DNA of 27,768 bases. Source: DASQPR01 sp035713725 (GTDB lineage Bacteria; Actinomycetota; Actinomycetes; Mycobacteriales; Micromonosporaceae). A model generated the notes under the pieces. The model was not told the origin of the DNA, did no database searches, and saw only the letters and a list, made by a program, of their open reading frames with translations. The position numbers and the translations under genes are program-made. Below, piece by piece: positions 8,085-16,392 of the stretch; position 1 is the first letter of the stretch, and each line of letters opens with the position of its first letter. Where the stretch lies: NCBI GenBank assembly GCA_035713725.1, contig DASTMZ010000125.1, forward strand, positions 1 through 27,768, written 5' to 3'.

Positions 8085-8098
8085 GGTGCGCACTGGCG
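8064..8098 (+). promoter_or_regulatory. MraZ-binding direct repeats
   Basis: Four TGGNG boxes sit at exactly 10-base intervals: TGGAG (8064-8068), TGGAG (8074-8078), TGGTG (8084-8088) and TGGCG (8094-8098). E. coli MraZ binds TGGGN repeats separated by five bases, which is the same geometry. The array fills the promoter spacer, covers the -10 and continues to the start point, as expected for autorepression. Isolated GTGGAG copies occur at 8021-8026 and, on the other strand, at 7985-7990. Confidence 0.8.
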
Positions 8099-8175
8099 GA
8101 GATGGACGGATCACCGGCCGTTATCGGTGGAGGTAGCCGTAGTCCGGCCTCGGTGAATCGAGGGGGGTGGGTGCA

Positions 8176-8607
8176 GTGTTTCTTGGCACCCACACGCCCC
8201 ATCTCGATGACAAGGGCCGGCTGATCTTGCCGGCGAAGTTTCGAGACGAGCTCGCGGGAGGCGTCGTGATCACCAAGGGGCAGGAACGCTGTCTCTACGT
8301 GTTCCCGTCTGCCGAGTTCAACCGCATCGCCGACCAGTTGCACGCGCAGCCCGTCACACACAAGGCCGCGCGGGCCTACAGCAGAGTGTTCTTCGCGAGC
8401 GCGCACGACGAATTGCCGGACCGACAGGGTCGCGTGACGATCCCATCGCACCTGCGCGACTACGCCGGACTCGACCGCGAACTGGTCGTGATCGGCGCCA
8501 GCAGCCGGGTCGAGGTGTGGGACCGGCGTTCGTGGGAGACGTATCTCGCCGACAGCGAGGACGCCTTCTCCGACATCGAGGAGGGGGTGTTGCCGGTCGG
8601 CCTGTGA
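8176..8607 (+). CDS. mraZ: division/cell wall cluster transcriptional repressor MraZ
   Basis: A 143-residue protein of two AbrB-like (SpoVT/AbrB) DNA-binding units, with the family motifs FLGTHTPHLDDKGRLILPAK near the start and DRQGRVTIPSHLRDYAGL in the second half. MraZ forms ring-shaped oligomers that bind tandem boxes before the dcw cluster. The GTG used here gives the conserved FLGTH start and is well spaced from GAGGGGGG; a GTG three codons earlier overlaps that purine run and is less likely. It is the first gene of the cluster and probably represses its own promoter through the 10-base-spaced boxes upstream. Confidence 0.96.
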   Translation: MFLGTHTPHLDDKGRLILPAKFRDELAGGVVITKGQERCLYVFPSAEFNRIADQLHAQPVTHKAARAYSRVFFASAHDELPDRQGRVTIPSHLRDYAGLDRELVVIGASSRVEVWDRRSWETYLADSEDAFSDIEEGVLPVGL

Positions 8608-9112
8608 CGGGCCGGTGGTGGCCGTGCCCGACGAGGGCGTACGGCGAGATCTCCACCCGCTTGGCGTTCCTGACACCTCTTCCCCGGTGCCAGGCCTGCG
8701 GGAGCGGATGGGGATCTGGCGGTACGGACTCGATTCGTACCGGCACAAGGCCTGCCACGAGTGACATCGCCGTTCGGCCAACGGCGGTTTCGCGGGGGGC
8801 AAGACGTTGACGACAAACGCGCCGCCGGCGGAGGCGGCGCACACCGGCCGTTAATCGGCCGGCAACTGGCGACCCGTTCGCGCATCGCGTGGCACGTGGC
8901 CGCCCGCATCACCCACCACGGGCCCGCGAACCCGTGGCCGGCGACGGCCCGATCGCTTCCACGGTCACCAGACCGACCCCGATCGGCTCGCCCGCCGCGC
9001 GCGGTGATGAGACGCGCACCGGCCGAGTGTGCGCCCGGCCGCGGCCGCTTCCTTGCTGCCGCGTGCCTTCGAGCGAATCGCGGCGCTGGCGTGTTCCAAG
9101 GGGGTGTTCGAC
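8608..9112 (+). ncRNA. hairpin-rich mraZ-rsmH intergenic leader
   Basis: These 505 bases hold no convincing gene. Four perfect hairpins lie in 170 bases: CGCCGTT/AACGGCG with a 5-base loop (8768-8786), GCGCCGCC/GGCGGCGC with a 6-base loop (8819-8840), CCGGCCG/CGGCCGG with loop TTAAT (8844-8862), and CCACGGG/CCCGTGG with an 8-base loop (8916-8937). A conserved 'mraW RNA motif' has been described upstream of mraW (rsmH) in Actinomycetales. This may be an example or a distinct leader; I cannot test the covariance model. Confidence 0.45.
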
Positions 9113-10180
9113 GTGCACATCTCGCTACCGATGGCGCCGCATGCCGCGGCGTCCGGAAACGGCGAGCACGCGTCCCCCGCCGCCGGCCAGCATGTCCCGG
9201 TACGCCTCGATCGCGTGCTCGAGCTTCTGTCGCCTGCCCTCGCCGCCGCGGAAGCGGCCGGCCGCGACGCCGTCTACGTCGACGCGACGCTCGGACTGGG
9301 TGGGCACGCCGAGGCCGTACTCGCGGCGCATCCGCTCGTCGTCCTCGTCGGGCTCGACCGAGACACCGAGGCACTGTCGCGTGCCACGACACGGCTCGCG
9401 CGCTTCGCGTCGCGTACCCATCTCGTGCACGCGGTCTACGACGAGCTGCCCGACGTGCTCGACCGCCTGGGCTATCCGGCCGTCGACGGCGTGCTCTTCG
9501 ACCTGGGCGTTTCCTCGCTGCAGCTGGACGTCGTCGAGCGCGGCTTCGCGTACGCCCGCGATGCACCGCTGGACATGCGGATGGACCAGACCCGGGGCAT
9601 CACCGCCGAGCAGGTCGTCAACGACTACCCGGCGGCCGAGCTAGTGCGGCTGATTCGCGACTACGGCGAGGAACGATTCGCGCCGCGGATCGTGTCTGCG
9701 ATCGTGCGCGAACGCACGAAGGCACGGATCGTGTCGTCGGCACGCCTGTCCGACCTGGTTCGGGACGCGATTCCGGCGGCCGCGCGCCGCACCGGCGGCA
9801 ATCCATCGAAGCGCACATTCCAGGCGCTGCGCATCGAGGTCAACGGAGAGCTGGCGGCGTTGGAGCGCGCTATGCCCGCCGCGCTCGATGCGTTGGCACT
9901 GGGCGGGCGGCTCGTCGTCTTGTCGTACCACTCCTTGGAGGACCGCATCGCCAAGGCCGCGATCACGCGGCGGACCAGGTCGACCGGGCCGGTCGACCTG
10001 CCCGTCGAGCTGCCCGGCGATGCCCCGACGTTCCGGCTGCTCACCCGCGGTGCGGAGCGACCGAGCGACGCGGAGGTCGCGGCAAACCCGCGTGCCGCGT
10101 CGGTCCGGTTGCGCGCCGCGGTGCGGCTCGGGAAACAACCGACATCCACTGGCACCACCGACACGAGGGAGCGGCGATGA
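9113..10180 (+). CDS. rsmH: 16S rRNA (cytosine(1402)-N(4))-methyltransferase RsmH
   Basis: A 355-residue SAM-dependent enzyme that N4-methylates C1402 in the decoding centre of 16S rRNA. Signatures are HVPV at the start of the core, SAM-binding VDATLGLGGHAEAVL, VLFDLGVSSLQLD, PLDMRMD, NPSKRTFQALRIEVN and LSYHSLEDR. The frame is open further upstream, but the GTG chosen follows AAGGGGG by eight bases; an ATG six codons later is the alternative. The N-terminal 25 or so residues before HVPV are Ala/His-rich and not conserved. Its stop overlaps the start of the FtsL-like gene (ATGA). Confidence 0.95.
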   Translation: MHISLPMAPHAAASGNGEHASPAAGQHVPVRLDRVLELLSPALAAAEAAGRDAVYVDATLGLGGHAEAVLAAHPLVVLVGLDRDTEALSRATTRLARFASRTHLVHAVYDELPDVLDRLGYPAVDGVLFDLGVSSLQLDVVERGFAYARDAPLDMRMDQTRGITAEQVVNDYPAAELVRLIRDYGEERFAPRIVSAIVRERTKARIVSSARLSDLVRDAIPAAARRTGGNPSKRTFQALRIEVNGELAALERAMPAALDALALGGRLVVLSYHSLEDRIAKAAITRRTRSTGPVDLPVELPGDAPTFRLLTRGAERPSDAEVAANPRAASVRLRAAVRLGKQPTSTGTTDTRERR

Positions 10181-10938
10181 CCGCACAACGCGTCCGCCCG
10201 ACGGGCACCCGGAACGGTCCGGCGACGGCCGGCCGTCCGGCCGCCCGGGCGGCATCCACCAGCGCACGCGGCGCGGCCGCGGTGGCACACGGCAAGGTTC
10301 CGGCCGCGCGCCGGGGCTCGGACACGATCGTTCGCGATCCGTCGCGGCGGAGCGCGGCGAACCCGGCCTCGGCGGCATCGGTCGCGCCCGTTGCGGCGGT
10401 CGCGGCGGCGCGGGACTTTCCGGTAGACGGGAGTTCGGCGCTCGCGCGGGCGGTGACCGTCGAACCCGAGCTTGCCGAGCCGGTACGCCGCCGGAGCGCC
10501 GCCGAACGCGAGGCGGCCGACGAACGGGCCGCGCAGCGCGCCGCCGATCGCGACGCGGCGGTCGACTCCCGTCACCGGTTGCGCGTCGCACCGCCGCTAC
10601 CGGTCAGTGTCGCCCGCGCACCGTTCGTCGCGACATTGCTGTTCGTCGTCGTCGCCGGTGTGGTGGGCATCCTGGTGCTGTCCACCTTGATCAACGCCAA
10701 CCAGTTCAAGCTCAACGAGCTGCAGAACAAGCAGGCCACGTTGAACCAGCAGCAGCAACAACTGCAGCAGAACCTGGTCCAGCAGGAGGCACCGGGCAGC
10801 GTGGTCGCCGACGCGAACCGGCTCGGCCTGGTGCCGGCCGGGCCGCTCGGGTATGTCCAACTGCCCAACGGCTCGGTCGTCGGGGTAGGCCACCCGTCCA
10901 CCGACACCCCTAGCATTACCGCGCAGGTCGGCCACTAG
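10177..10938 (+). CDS. ftsL: FtsL-like septum formation protein
   Basis: A 253-residue bitopic membrane protein in the normal ftsL position between rsmH and ftsI. About 148 cytoplasmic residues, low-complexity and rich in Ala/Arg, precede a single transmembrane helix (about 150-172). A short extracytoplasmic coiled coil follows (about 177-205) with a Gln run (NQQQQQLQQ) and a C-terminal segment DANRLGLVPAGPLGYVQL, which resembles the end of the FtsL/DivIC domain. FtsL with FtsQ and DivIC/FtsB activates the FtsWI synthase. The long N-terminus is usual in actinobacteria. The assignment rests mainly on position and topology, since FtsL sequences diverge strongly. GAGGGAG precedes the ATG. Confidence 0.82.
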   Translation: MTAQRVRPTGTRNGPATAGRPAARAASTSARGAAAVAHGKVPAARRGSDTIVRDPSRRSAANPASAASVAPVAAVAAARDFPVDGSSALARAVTVEPELAEPVRRRSAAEREAADERAAQRAADRDAAVDSRHRLRVAPPLPVSVARAPFVATLLFVVVAGVVGILVLSTLINANQFKLNELQNKQATLNQQQQQLQQNLVQQEAPGSVVADANRLGLVPAGPLGYVQLPNGSVVGVGHPSTDTPSITAQVGH

Positions 10939-10940
10939 CC

Positions 10941-13205
10941 ATGGCCGAGCGGCGGGACGACGGCCGGGACCGCGACGCGTACGACGGCGATTCGCCGGGC
11001 GGCGCGCGGCGTCCCGGCCGTCGTACCCGTGAGGTCCTTTCGATCGGGCCGCTGTCCGCCCGCCGGCCGGGAGCGGCTGGCACCGGTCGTGGCGGAATCT
11101 CGGACGCGCGCGCCTACACACCACGTGGTCGGACCGTACGGGAGACCGGTCCCGACCGCCTGACGGATCCGCACCGGCCCGCTCTTCGACTCGTCGAACC
11201 CGGGCCGGCGGATCTGTCGGGCCACCCTCGCTCCGGCTCGTCCCGGACCGCGTCAGCTAAAACGACGCGGGGCCGCTCCGCGACCGCGCCCGCGCCTGCC
11301 CCGGAGCCTGCCCCGGACCGAAGGGCCCGCGGATCGCAGCGGCCGCAACGGGCGGCGACACGGCCGGAACGTGCCCTGGAACGGCCGCAACGCGAATCGG
11401 CGCCGACGAAGCGCCGGTCCAACCGACCGAAGCGAGCCGGCGACCGAACACGGCGAAAGTCGCCGCTTCGTACGTTCCGGCCGGGCAAGCGCCTGCGCCT
11501 CGCGACCGTGCTTGCCTTGGTCATCTTCACCATACTGGGCGGTCGGCTCGTGTTGCTCCAGCTCACCGATGGGCGCGCCTACGCCGCGGCCGGTCTGAAG
11601 GATCGGCTCACCACGACCGTGTTGGAGGCGAAGCGCGGCGCCATCCTCGACCGCTACGGCAACGTGCTCGCTCAGAGCGTCGACGCGCGGTATGTATTCG
11701 CCGACCCGACCCGCGTCGTGAATCCGGCCTACGCCGCCTCGAAGCTGCGCGATCTACTCGGCGTCCCGGTTTCCGAGCTGTTGCCGAAGCTGTCGCACAA
11801 GACGCGCCCGGACGGCACCCCAGACGAGTTCGAATACCTCGCGCGCGGGCTCGACCCGACGACCGCGGCGTCCGTACAGGCATTGGACCTGCCGGGCATC
11901 GGCATCGCGTACGACCAGCGTCGCGAAGATCCCGGCCACGACCTGGCCGCGAACCTGATCGGGTTCACCGGCAGCGACTCGGTCGGGCTCGGCGGGCTCG
12001 AGGAGGCGTTCAACAAGCAGCTGCAGGGCGTCAACGGCTCGCACACGTACGAAGTCGGCGACGGCAGCCTGTCCACCGAGCTGCCGGGCGGCTACGACGA
12101 GTCGACGCCGGCCCGACCCGGTTCGACCATCGAGCTCACCATCGACCGGGATCTGCAGTACGAGATCCAGCAGATGCTGTTCGACCACATGTCAAAGGCG
12201 CACGCCGACTTCGCGGCCGCCGTGGTGATGGACGCGAAGACCGGTGAGGTGCTGGCGCAGGCGAGCTACCCGACGTACGACGCCGCGGCGTGGCAGAACT
12301 ACCCGGCCGCCGACCGGGTGGACGCGGCGACCCAGAAGGCAGTGGATCCCGGCTCGGTGGCAAAGCTCATCACGATCGCCGGCGCGTTGAACGAGGGTGT
12401 GATCACGCCGGACACGGTGCTCACCATCGGTCCGACGATCAAGCGCGGTGGGGTCACGTATCACGACACCCATCCGTTCCCGACCGGCACCAAGCTCACC
12501 ATCCCCGGCCTGCTGGCGTTCTCGTCGAACGTCGGCACCATCACCGTCGCTGGCCAGCTCGGTGCCGACAATCTCTATGCGTACCAGCGGAAGTTCGGTT
12601 TTGGGCAGGCGACTGGCGAAGGGCTGCCGGCCGAGTCGCCAGGACTCGTCCAGCCGCCCTCCCGCTGGAGCGGGTCGAGCTACGGTTCGATCCCGATCGG
12701 CCTCGGCATCTCCGTGACGCCGCTGCAGATGACGGCGGCGTACGCGGCGATCGCCAACAATGGCGTCTGGGTCCAGCCGCACGTGGTGAAGGCGACGGTC
12801 GCGCCGAACGGGACGGTCACGCCCGCCGCGGCGCCGGCACGCCATGAGGTCGTCACGCCGCAGACCGCCGCCGAGATGCGTACCCTCCTTCAGGCGGTGA
12901 CCACCGTGAAGGGCGCCACCGGCACCACCGCGGCGATCACCGGTTACCAGGTCGCCGGTAAGACTGGCACCGGTCTGCAGGTGTCCGACGGCAAATACCA
13001 GGCGGGCAACGTGGTGTCCTTCGTCGGCATGGCGCCGGCGGACAATCCGCGCTACGTGATCGGCGTGTTCGCGCACGTCCACGACGGATCTAGCACGACC
13101 GTACCGGCGCCCACGTTCCACGACATGATGACCTTCACGCTGCAGCACTTCGGCGTGCCGCCGGATGGCGAGACAGCGCCGAAGTTCCAGACCACCGTTA
13201 AGTGA
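10941..13205 (+). CDS. ftsI: peptidoglycan D,D-transpeptidase FtsI (class B PBP)
   Basis: A 754-residue monofunctional class B penicillin-binding protein that cross-links septal peptidoglycan with FtsW. A basic, Pro/Arg-rich cytoplasmic tail of about 184 residues precedes the membrane anchor (about 185-208). A dimerisation/pedestal domain (from LEAKRGAILDRYG) and the transpeptidase domain follow. Active-site motifs are S472-V-A-K475, S528-S-N530 and K674-T-G676. There are no PASTA domains. Total length is above the usual 600-700 because of the cytoplasmic tail, which includes ARAYTPRGRTVRE, a segment I remember from Micromonosporaceae homologues. It starts two bases after the FtsL-like stop. 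Confidence 0.96.
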   Translation: MAERRDDGRDRDAYDGDSPGGARRPGRRTREVLSIGPLSARRPGAAGTGRGGISDARAYTPRGRTVRETGPDRLTDPHRPALRLVEPGPADLSGHPRSGSSRTASAKTTRGRSATAPAPAPEPAPDRRARGSQRPQRAATRPERALERPQRESAPTKRRSNRPKRAGDRTRRKSPLRTFRPGKRLRLATVLALVIFTILGGRLVLLQLTDGRAYAAAGLKDRLTTTVLEAKRGAILDRYGNVLAQSVDARYVFADPTRVVNPAYAASKLRDLLGVPVSELLPKLSHKTRPDGTPDEFEYLARGLDPTTAASVQALDLPGIGIAYDQRREDPGHDLAANLIGFTGSDSVGLGGLEEAFNKQLQGVNGSHTYEVGDGSLSTELPGGYDESTPARPGSTIELTIDRDLQYEIQQMLFDHMSKAHADFAAAVVMDAKTGEVLAQASYPTYDAAAWQNYPAADRVDAATQKAVDPGSVAKLITIAGALNEGVITPDTVLTIGPTIKRGGVTYHDTHPFPTGTKLTIPGLLAFSSNVGTITVAGQLGADNLYAYQRKFGFGQATGEGLPAESPGLVQPPSRWSGSSYGSIPIGLGISVTPLQMTAAYAAIANNGVWVQPHVVKATVAPNGTVTPAAAPARHEVVTPQTAAEMRTLLQAVTTVKGATGTTAAITGYQVAGKTGTGLQVSDGKYQAGNVVSFVGMAPADNPRYVIGVFAHVHDGSSTTVPAPTFHDMMTFTLQHFGVPPDGETAPKFQTTVK

Positions 13206-13318
13206 TGCCGTTACGAGATGCCGTGACCGACGGATGACGGCGGCGGCAGTGTCGCGGGCGCGGCCGAATCTGGCGTCAAGTACCGTTCGTCCGGTCCGGG
13301 CGGGTAGGGTCTGACGCC

Positions 13319-14929
13319 GTGCCCGGCTACCCGCGTCCCAGCGTGACGGCGCCGCGTTCGATCGCCGCGATCGCCGCGCGGCTCGGCGATGTGCGACTCG
13401 TCGACGGGCCGTCCAAGGGCGCCACCGATGGCACGAGCATGGATGTCACAGTCACCGATGTCACGGTCACCGGCATCACGCACGCCAGCGACGACGTCCG
13501 GCCCGGCGATCTGTTCGCCGCGTTGCCCGGCGCCCGTACGCACGGATCGGCGTACGTCGCCGCGGCGGCCGCCGCCGGTGCGGTCGCGGTGCTGACCGAT
13601 TCCGACGGCGTCTCGGCCGCCCAGGCGGCGGGACTGCCCGCGATCGTCGTGCCGGACGCGCGCGCCGCGCTCGGTCCCGCCGCCGCCGAGGTGTACGGCG
13701 ATCCGGCCGGCCGTCTGGTGCTGATCGGCCTGACGGGTACCGCGGGCAAGACGTCGACTGCCTACCTCGTGGAGTCCGGACTGCGGGCGGCCGGCCACGT
13801 GACCGGACTGATCGGTACGGTCGAGACGCGGCTGGGCGACCTCGTAGTGGACAGCGTGCGCACCACGCCCGAGGCGAGCGACCTGCACGGCCTGTTCGCG
13901 GCGGCGGTGCAGCGCGGCGTGACCGCGATGGTCATGGAGGTCTCCAGCCACGCGCTCGCCCTCGACCGGGTCGGCGGCACCCGCTTCGCGGTCGGCGGCT
14001 TCACCAACTTCGGGCTCGATCACCTCGACTTCCATCGGGACGCGCAGGACTACTTCGCGGCGAAGGCGAAGCTGTTCGACGGGCGCTGCGACACCGAGAT
14101 CCTCAACGCCGACGACCCGGCGCTCCGGCCGCTCTACAAGCCGGACACCGTGACCTACTCGGCCGCTGGCGACACGTCCGCGACGTGGTACGCGCTGGAC
14201 GTCGCGACGGACGGGTTCGGGCAGCGGTTCACCGCGTACGGTCCTGCTGGTGTGGTGCTGTCCGCCGGCGTACGCATGCCGGGCCGCCACAACATCGCCA
14301 ATGCGCTGCTGGCGATCGCGTGCCTCGTCGCGGTCGGCGTGGCACCGGACGTTGCCGCCGAGGGTGTCGCGGCGTGCGCCGGGGTACCCGGTCGGCTGGA
14401 GCGCGTGGCCGCGCCCGGTCCGGTCATCGGCGTGGTCGACTATGCCCACAAGCCGGACGCGATCGTGGCCGCGCTCGAGGCGGTACGCCGCCTCGGTACC
14501 GGTCGCGTCATCTGCCTGATCGGCGCGGGCGGTGACCGCGACCGCGGCAAGCGGCCGGTGATGGGGGCCGCCGCGGCGCGCGGCAGCGATCTGCTGATCG
14601 TCACCGACGACAACCCTCGTTCGGAGGACCCGTCGGTGATCCGCGCCGAGGTGTTGCGCGGGGCGACGGCCTCTGGGGCGACGGCCCCCGGGGCCGGTGC
14701 CGAGATCCTCGAGGTGGCCGGCAGGCGAGCGGCGATCGACGAAGCCGTACGCCGCGCCGCGCCCGGCGACGTGATCGCGGTGCTCGGCAAGGGACACGAG
14801 CGCGGTCAAGAGATCACCGGCGCGCTGCACCCGTTCGACGATCGGGTCGAGCTAGCGGCCGCGTTGCGAGTGCGGTTCGGCGACAGCGCGTCGTCCGTAC
14901 CCGTCGGCGGCCGGGGAGGCGCGACGTGA
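13319..14929 (+). CDS. murE: UDP-MurNAc-tripeptide synthetase MurE (meso-DAP type)
   Basis: A 536-residue Mur ligase that adds the third residue of the stem peptide to UDP-MurNAc-L-Ala-D-Glu in the cytoplasm. The ATP-binding loop is GLTGTAGKT (137-145). The central domain has MEVSSHAL and FTNFGLDHLDFH, and the C-terminal domain has D431-N-P-R434, the motif that selects meso-diaminopimelate rather than lysine. GKGHE follows near the end. The start is a GTG giving MPGYPRP, similar to other actinobacterial MurE proteins. Residues 42-51 contain a doubled DVTVT, coded by a near-perfect 15-base tandem duplication. A 113-base gap separates it from ftsI, and it overlaps murF as GTGA. Confidence 0.96.
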   Translation: MPGYPRPSVTAPRSIAAIAARLGDVRLVDGPSKGATDGTSMDVTVTDVTVTGITHASDDVRPGDLFAALPGARTHGSAYVAAAAAAGAVAVLTDSDGVSAAQAAGLPAIVVPDARAALGPAAAEVYGDPAGRLVLIGLTGTAGKTSTAYLVESGLRAAGHVTGLIGTVETRLGDLVVDSVRTTPEASDLHGLFAAAVQRGVTAMVMEVSSHALALDRVGGTRFAVGGFTNFGLDHLDFHRDAQDYFAAKAKLFDGRCDTEILNADDPALRPLYKPDTVTYSAAGDTSATWYALDVATDGFGQRFTAYGPAGVVLSAGVRMPGRHNIANALLAIACLVAVGVAPDVAAEGVAACAGVPGRLERVAAPGPVIGVVDYAHKPDAIVAALEAVRRLGTGRVICLIGAGGDRDRGKRPVMGAAAARGSDLLIVTDDNPRSEDPSVIRAEVLRGATASGATAPGAGAEILEVAGRRAAIDEAVRRAAPGDVIAVLGKGHERGQEITGALHPFDDRVELAAALRVRFGDSASSVPVGGRGGAT

Positions 14930-16392
14930 TCACGATGTCGCTCGCCGAGATCTCGTCGACGGTCGGTGGCGTGTTGGTCGACGCGAACCCGCAAATCCGG
15001 GTGTCCGGCACGGTGGAGTACGACTCGCGCAAGGTGACGCCGGGCGGCCTATTCGTGGCGTTCGCCGGCGACCACGTGGACGGTCATGACTTCGCGCACG
15101 CGGCGGTCGCCGCCGGTGCGGTCGGCGTGCTCGGTCAGCGAGCCGTCGCCGGGGTGCCGTCCATCGTGGTGGACGACCCGAGGTCCGCGCTCGCGCGCCT
15201 CGCTCGCCACGTCGTGGACCGTCTGCCGCAGACCACCGTGATCGGCCTGACCGGGTCCTCCGGCAAGACCACCACCAAGGACTTCATCGCCCAGCTCGTG
15301 TCGAGGGCCGGCCCGACGGTGGCCCCGGCCGGTTCGCTGAACAACGAGCTCGGTCACCCGTACACCGTGTTGCAGGCCACCGATGCCACGCGCTTTCTCG
15401 TGCTCGAGATCGGCGCTCGGGGCGGCGGGCACGTGCGCTATCTGTGCGAGGTCGCGCCGCCGCGGATCGGCGCCGTCCTGAATGTCGGCACATCGCACAT
15501 CGGCGAGTTCGGCTCCGTCGAGGCGATCGCCGCGGCCAAGGGCGAGCTGGTCGAGTCGCTGCCGGCCGACGGCGTGGCGGTGCTCAATGCGGACGACCCA
15601 CGGGTACGGGCGATGGCCGGCCGTACGGCGGCGCGCGTCGTCTACGCCGGCGAGGCGCCGGACGCCGAAGTTCGAGCCGACGCGGTCGTGGTCGACGATG
15701 CGGGTCGGGCGTCGTACACGCTCGTGACGCCCGACGGCACCGCTCGGGTATCCCTGCCAGTGCCGGGCCGCCACCAGGTCGGCAACACGCTCGTTGCGGC
15801 CGCCGCCGCGCTGGCCGCCGGCGTACCGTTCCCGGACGTGGCCGACGGGCTGGCGGAGCTGCGGGTGGTTTCTGCACGAAGGATGGATGTCTTCGAGCGC
15901 GCCGACGGTGTCACCGTCATTGACGACTCGTACAACGCCAATCCGGCGTCGATGTCGGCGGCACTGCATGCGCTCGCCGCCATCGGCCGGGACCGGCGCC
16001 GCATCGCCGTGCTCGGCTACATGGCCGAACTCGGCGGCTACGAGCGTGCCGGCCACGAGGGCGTCGGGCAGCTCGCCGCGGAGCTCGGCGTCGACCGCCT
16101 GATAGTGGTCGGCGATGGCGCCGAGCCGATCCACCACGGGGCCATATCGGTGACCGGATGGAAGGGAACATCGGTGGCGGTTGCAGACCAGGACGCCGCG
16201 ATCGGGGAGTTGCACGCCGATCTGCGCGCCGGCGACGTGGTGTTGGTGAAGGCATCGCGGTACCGCACCTGGAAGGTCGCGGATTCGCTCCGGCTGAAGC
16301 TGGTCGAAGCGCCTGGACCTGCGGTCGGCGCACCGGCTCGGCACGTGACATCGACGGGTGCCGACAGTCCAGCTTTGGGACAGGGCGCATGA
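14926..16392 (+). CDS. murF: UDP-MurNAc-tripeptide--D-alanyl-D-alanine ligase MurF
   Basis: A 488-residue Mur ligase that completes the cytoplasmic precursor by adding D-Ala-D-Ala. The ATP loop is GLTGSSGKTTTKD (from 107). MurF-type motifs are GSLNNELGHP, LVLEIGARGGGH, NVGTSHIGEFGS, DDSYNANPASM and VLGYMAELG. The GTG start overlaps the murE stop (GTGA) and lies just after GGGGAGG. The last 30 residues, after LRLKLVEAP, are not conserved. The stop overlaps the mraY start (ATGA), consistent with coupled translation from murE through mraY. Confidence 0.96.
   Translation: MITMSLAEISSTVGGVLVDANPQIRVSGTVEYDSRKVTPGGLFVAFAGDHVDGHDFAHAAVAAGAVGVLGQRAVAGVPSIVVDDPRSALARLARHVVDRLPQTTVIGLTGSSGKTTTKDFIAQLVSRAGPTVAPAGSLNNELGHPYTVLQATDATRFLVLEIGARGGGHVRYLCEVAPPRIGAVLNVGTSHIGEFGSVEAIAAAKGELVESLPADGVAVLNADDPRVRAMAGRTAARVVYAGEAPDAEVRADAVVVDDAGRASYTLVTPDGTARVSLPVPGRHQVGNTLVAAAAALAAGVPFPDVADGLAELRVVSARRMDVFERADGVTVIDDSYNANPASMSAALHALAAIGRDRRRIAVLGYMAELGGYERAGHEGVGQLAAELGVDRLIVVGDGAEPIHHGAISVTGWKGTSVAVADQDAAIGELHADLRAGDVVLVKASRYRTWKVADSLRLKLVEAPGPAVGAPARHVTSTGADSPALGQGA

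Noticed and set aside
8604..8810. A 68-codon frame starting at a GTG that overlaps the mraZ stop
   Set aside because: The overlap looks like coupling, but there is no domain, no good ribosome binding site, and the frame ends in the hairpin-rich stretch. Long chance frames are expected at this G+C.
13211..14830. A 539-codon antisense frame opposite murE, and similar long frames opposite other mur genes
   Set aside because: They mirror strongly recognised genes and encode Arg/His-rich sequence with no domain; they are GC-driven shadows.
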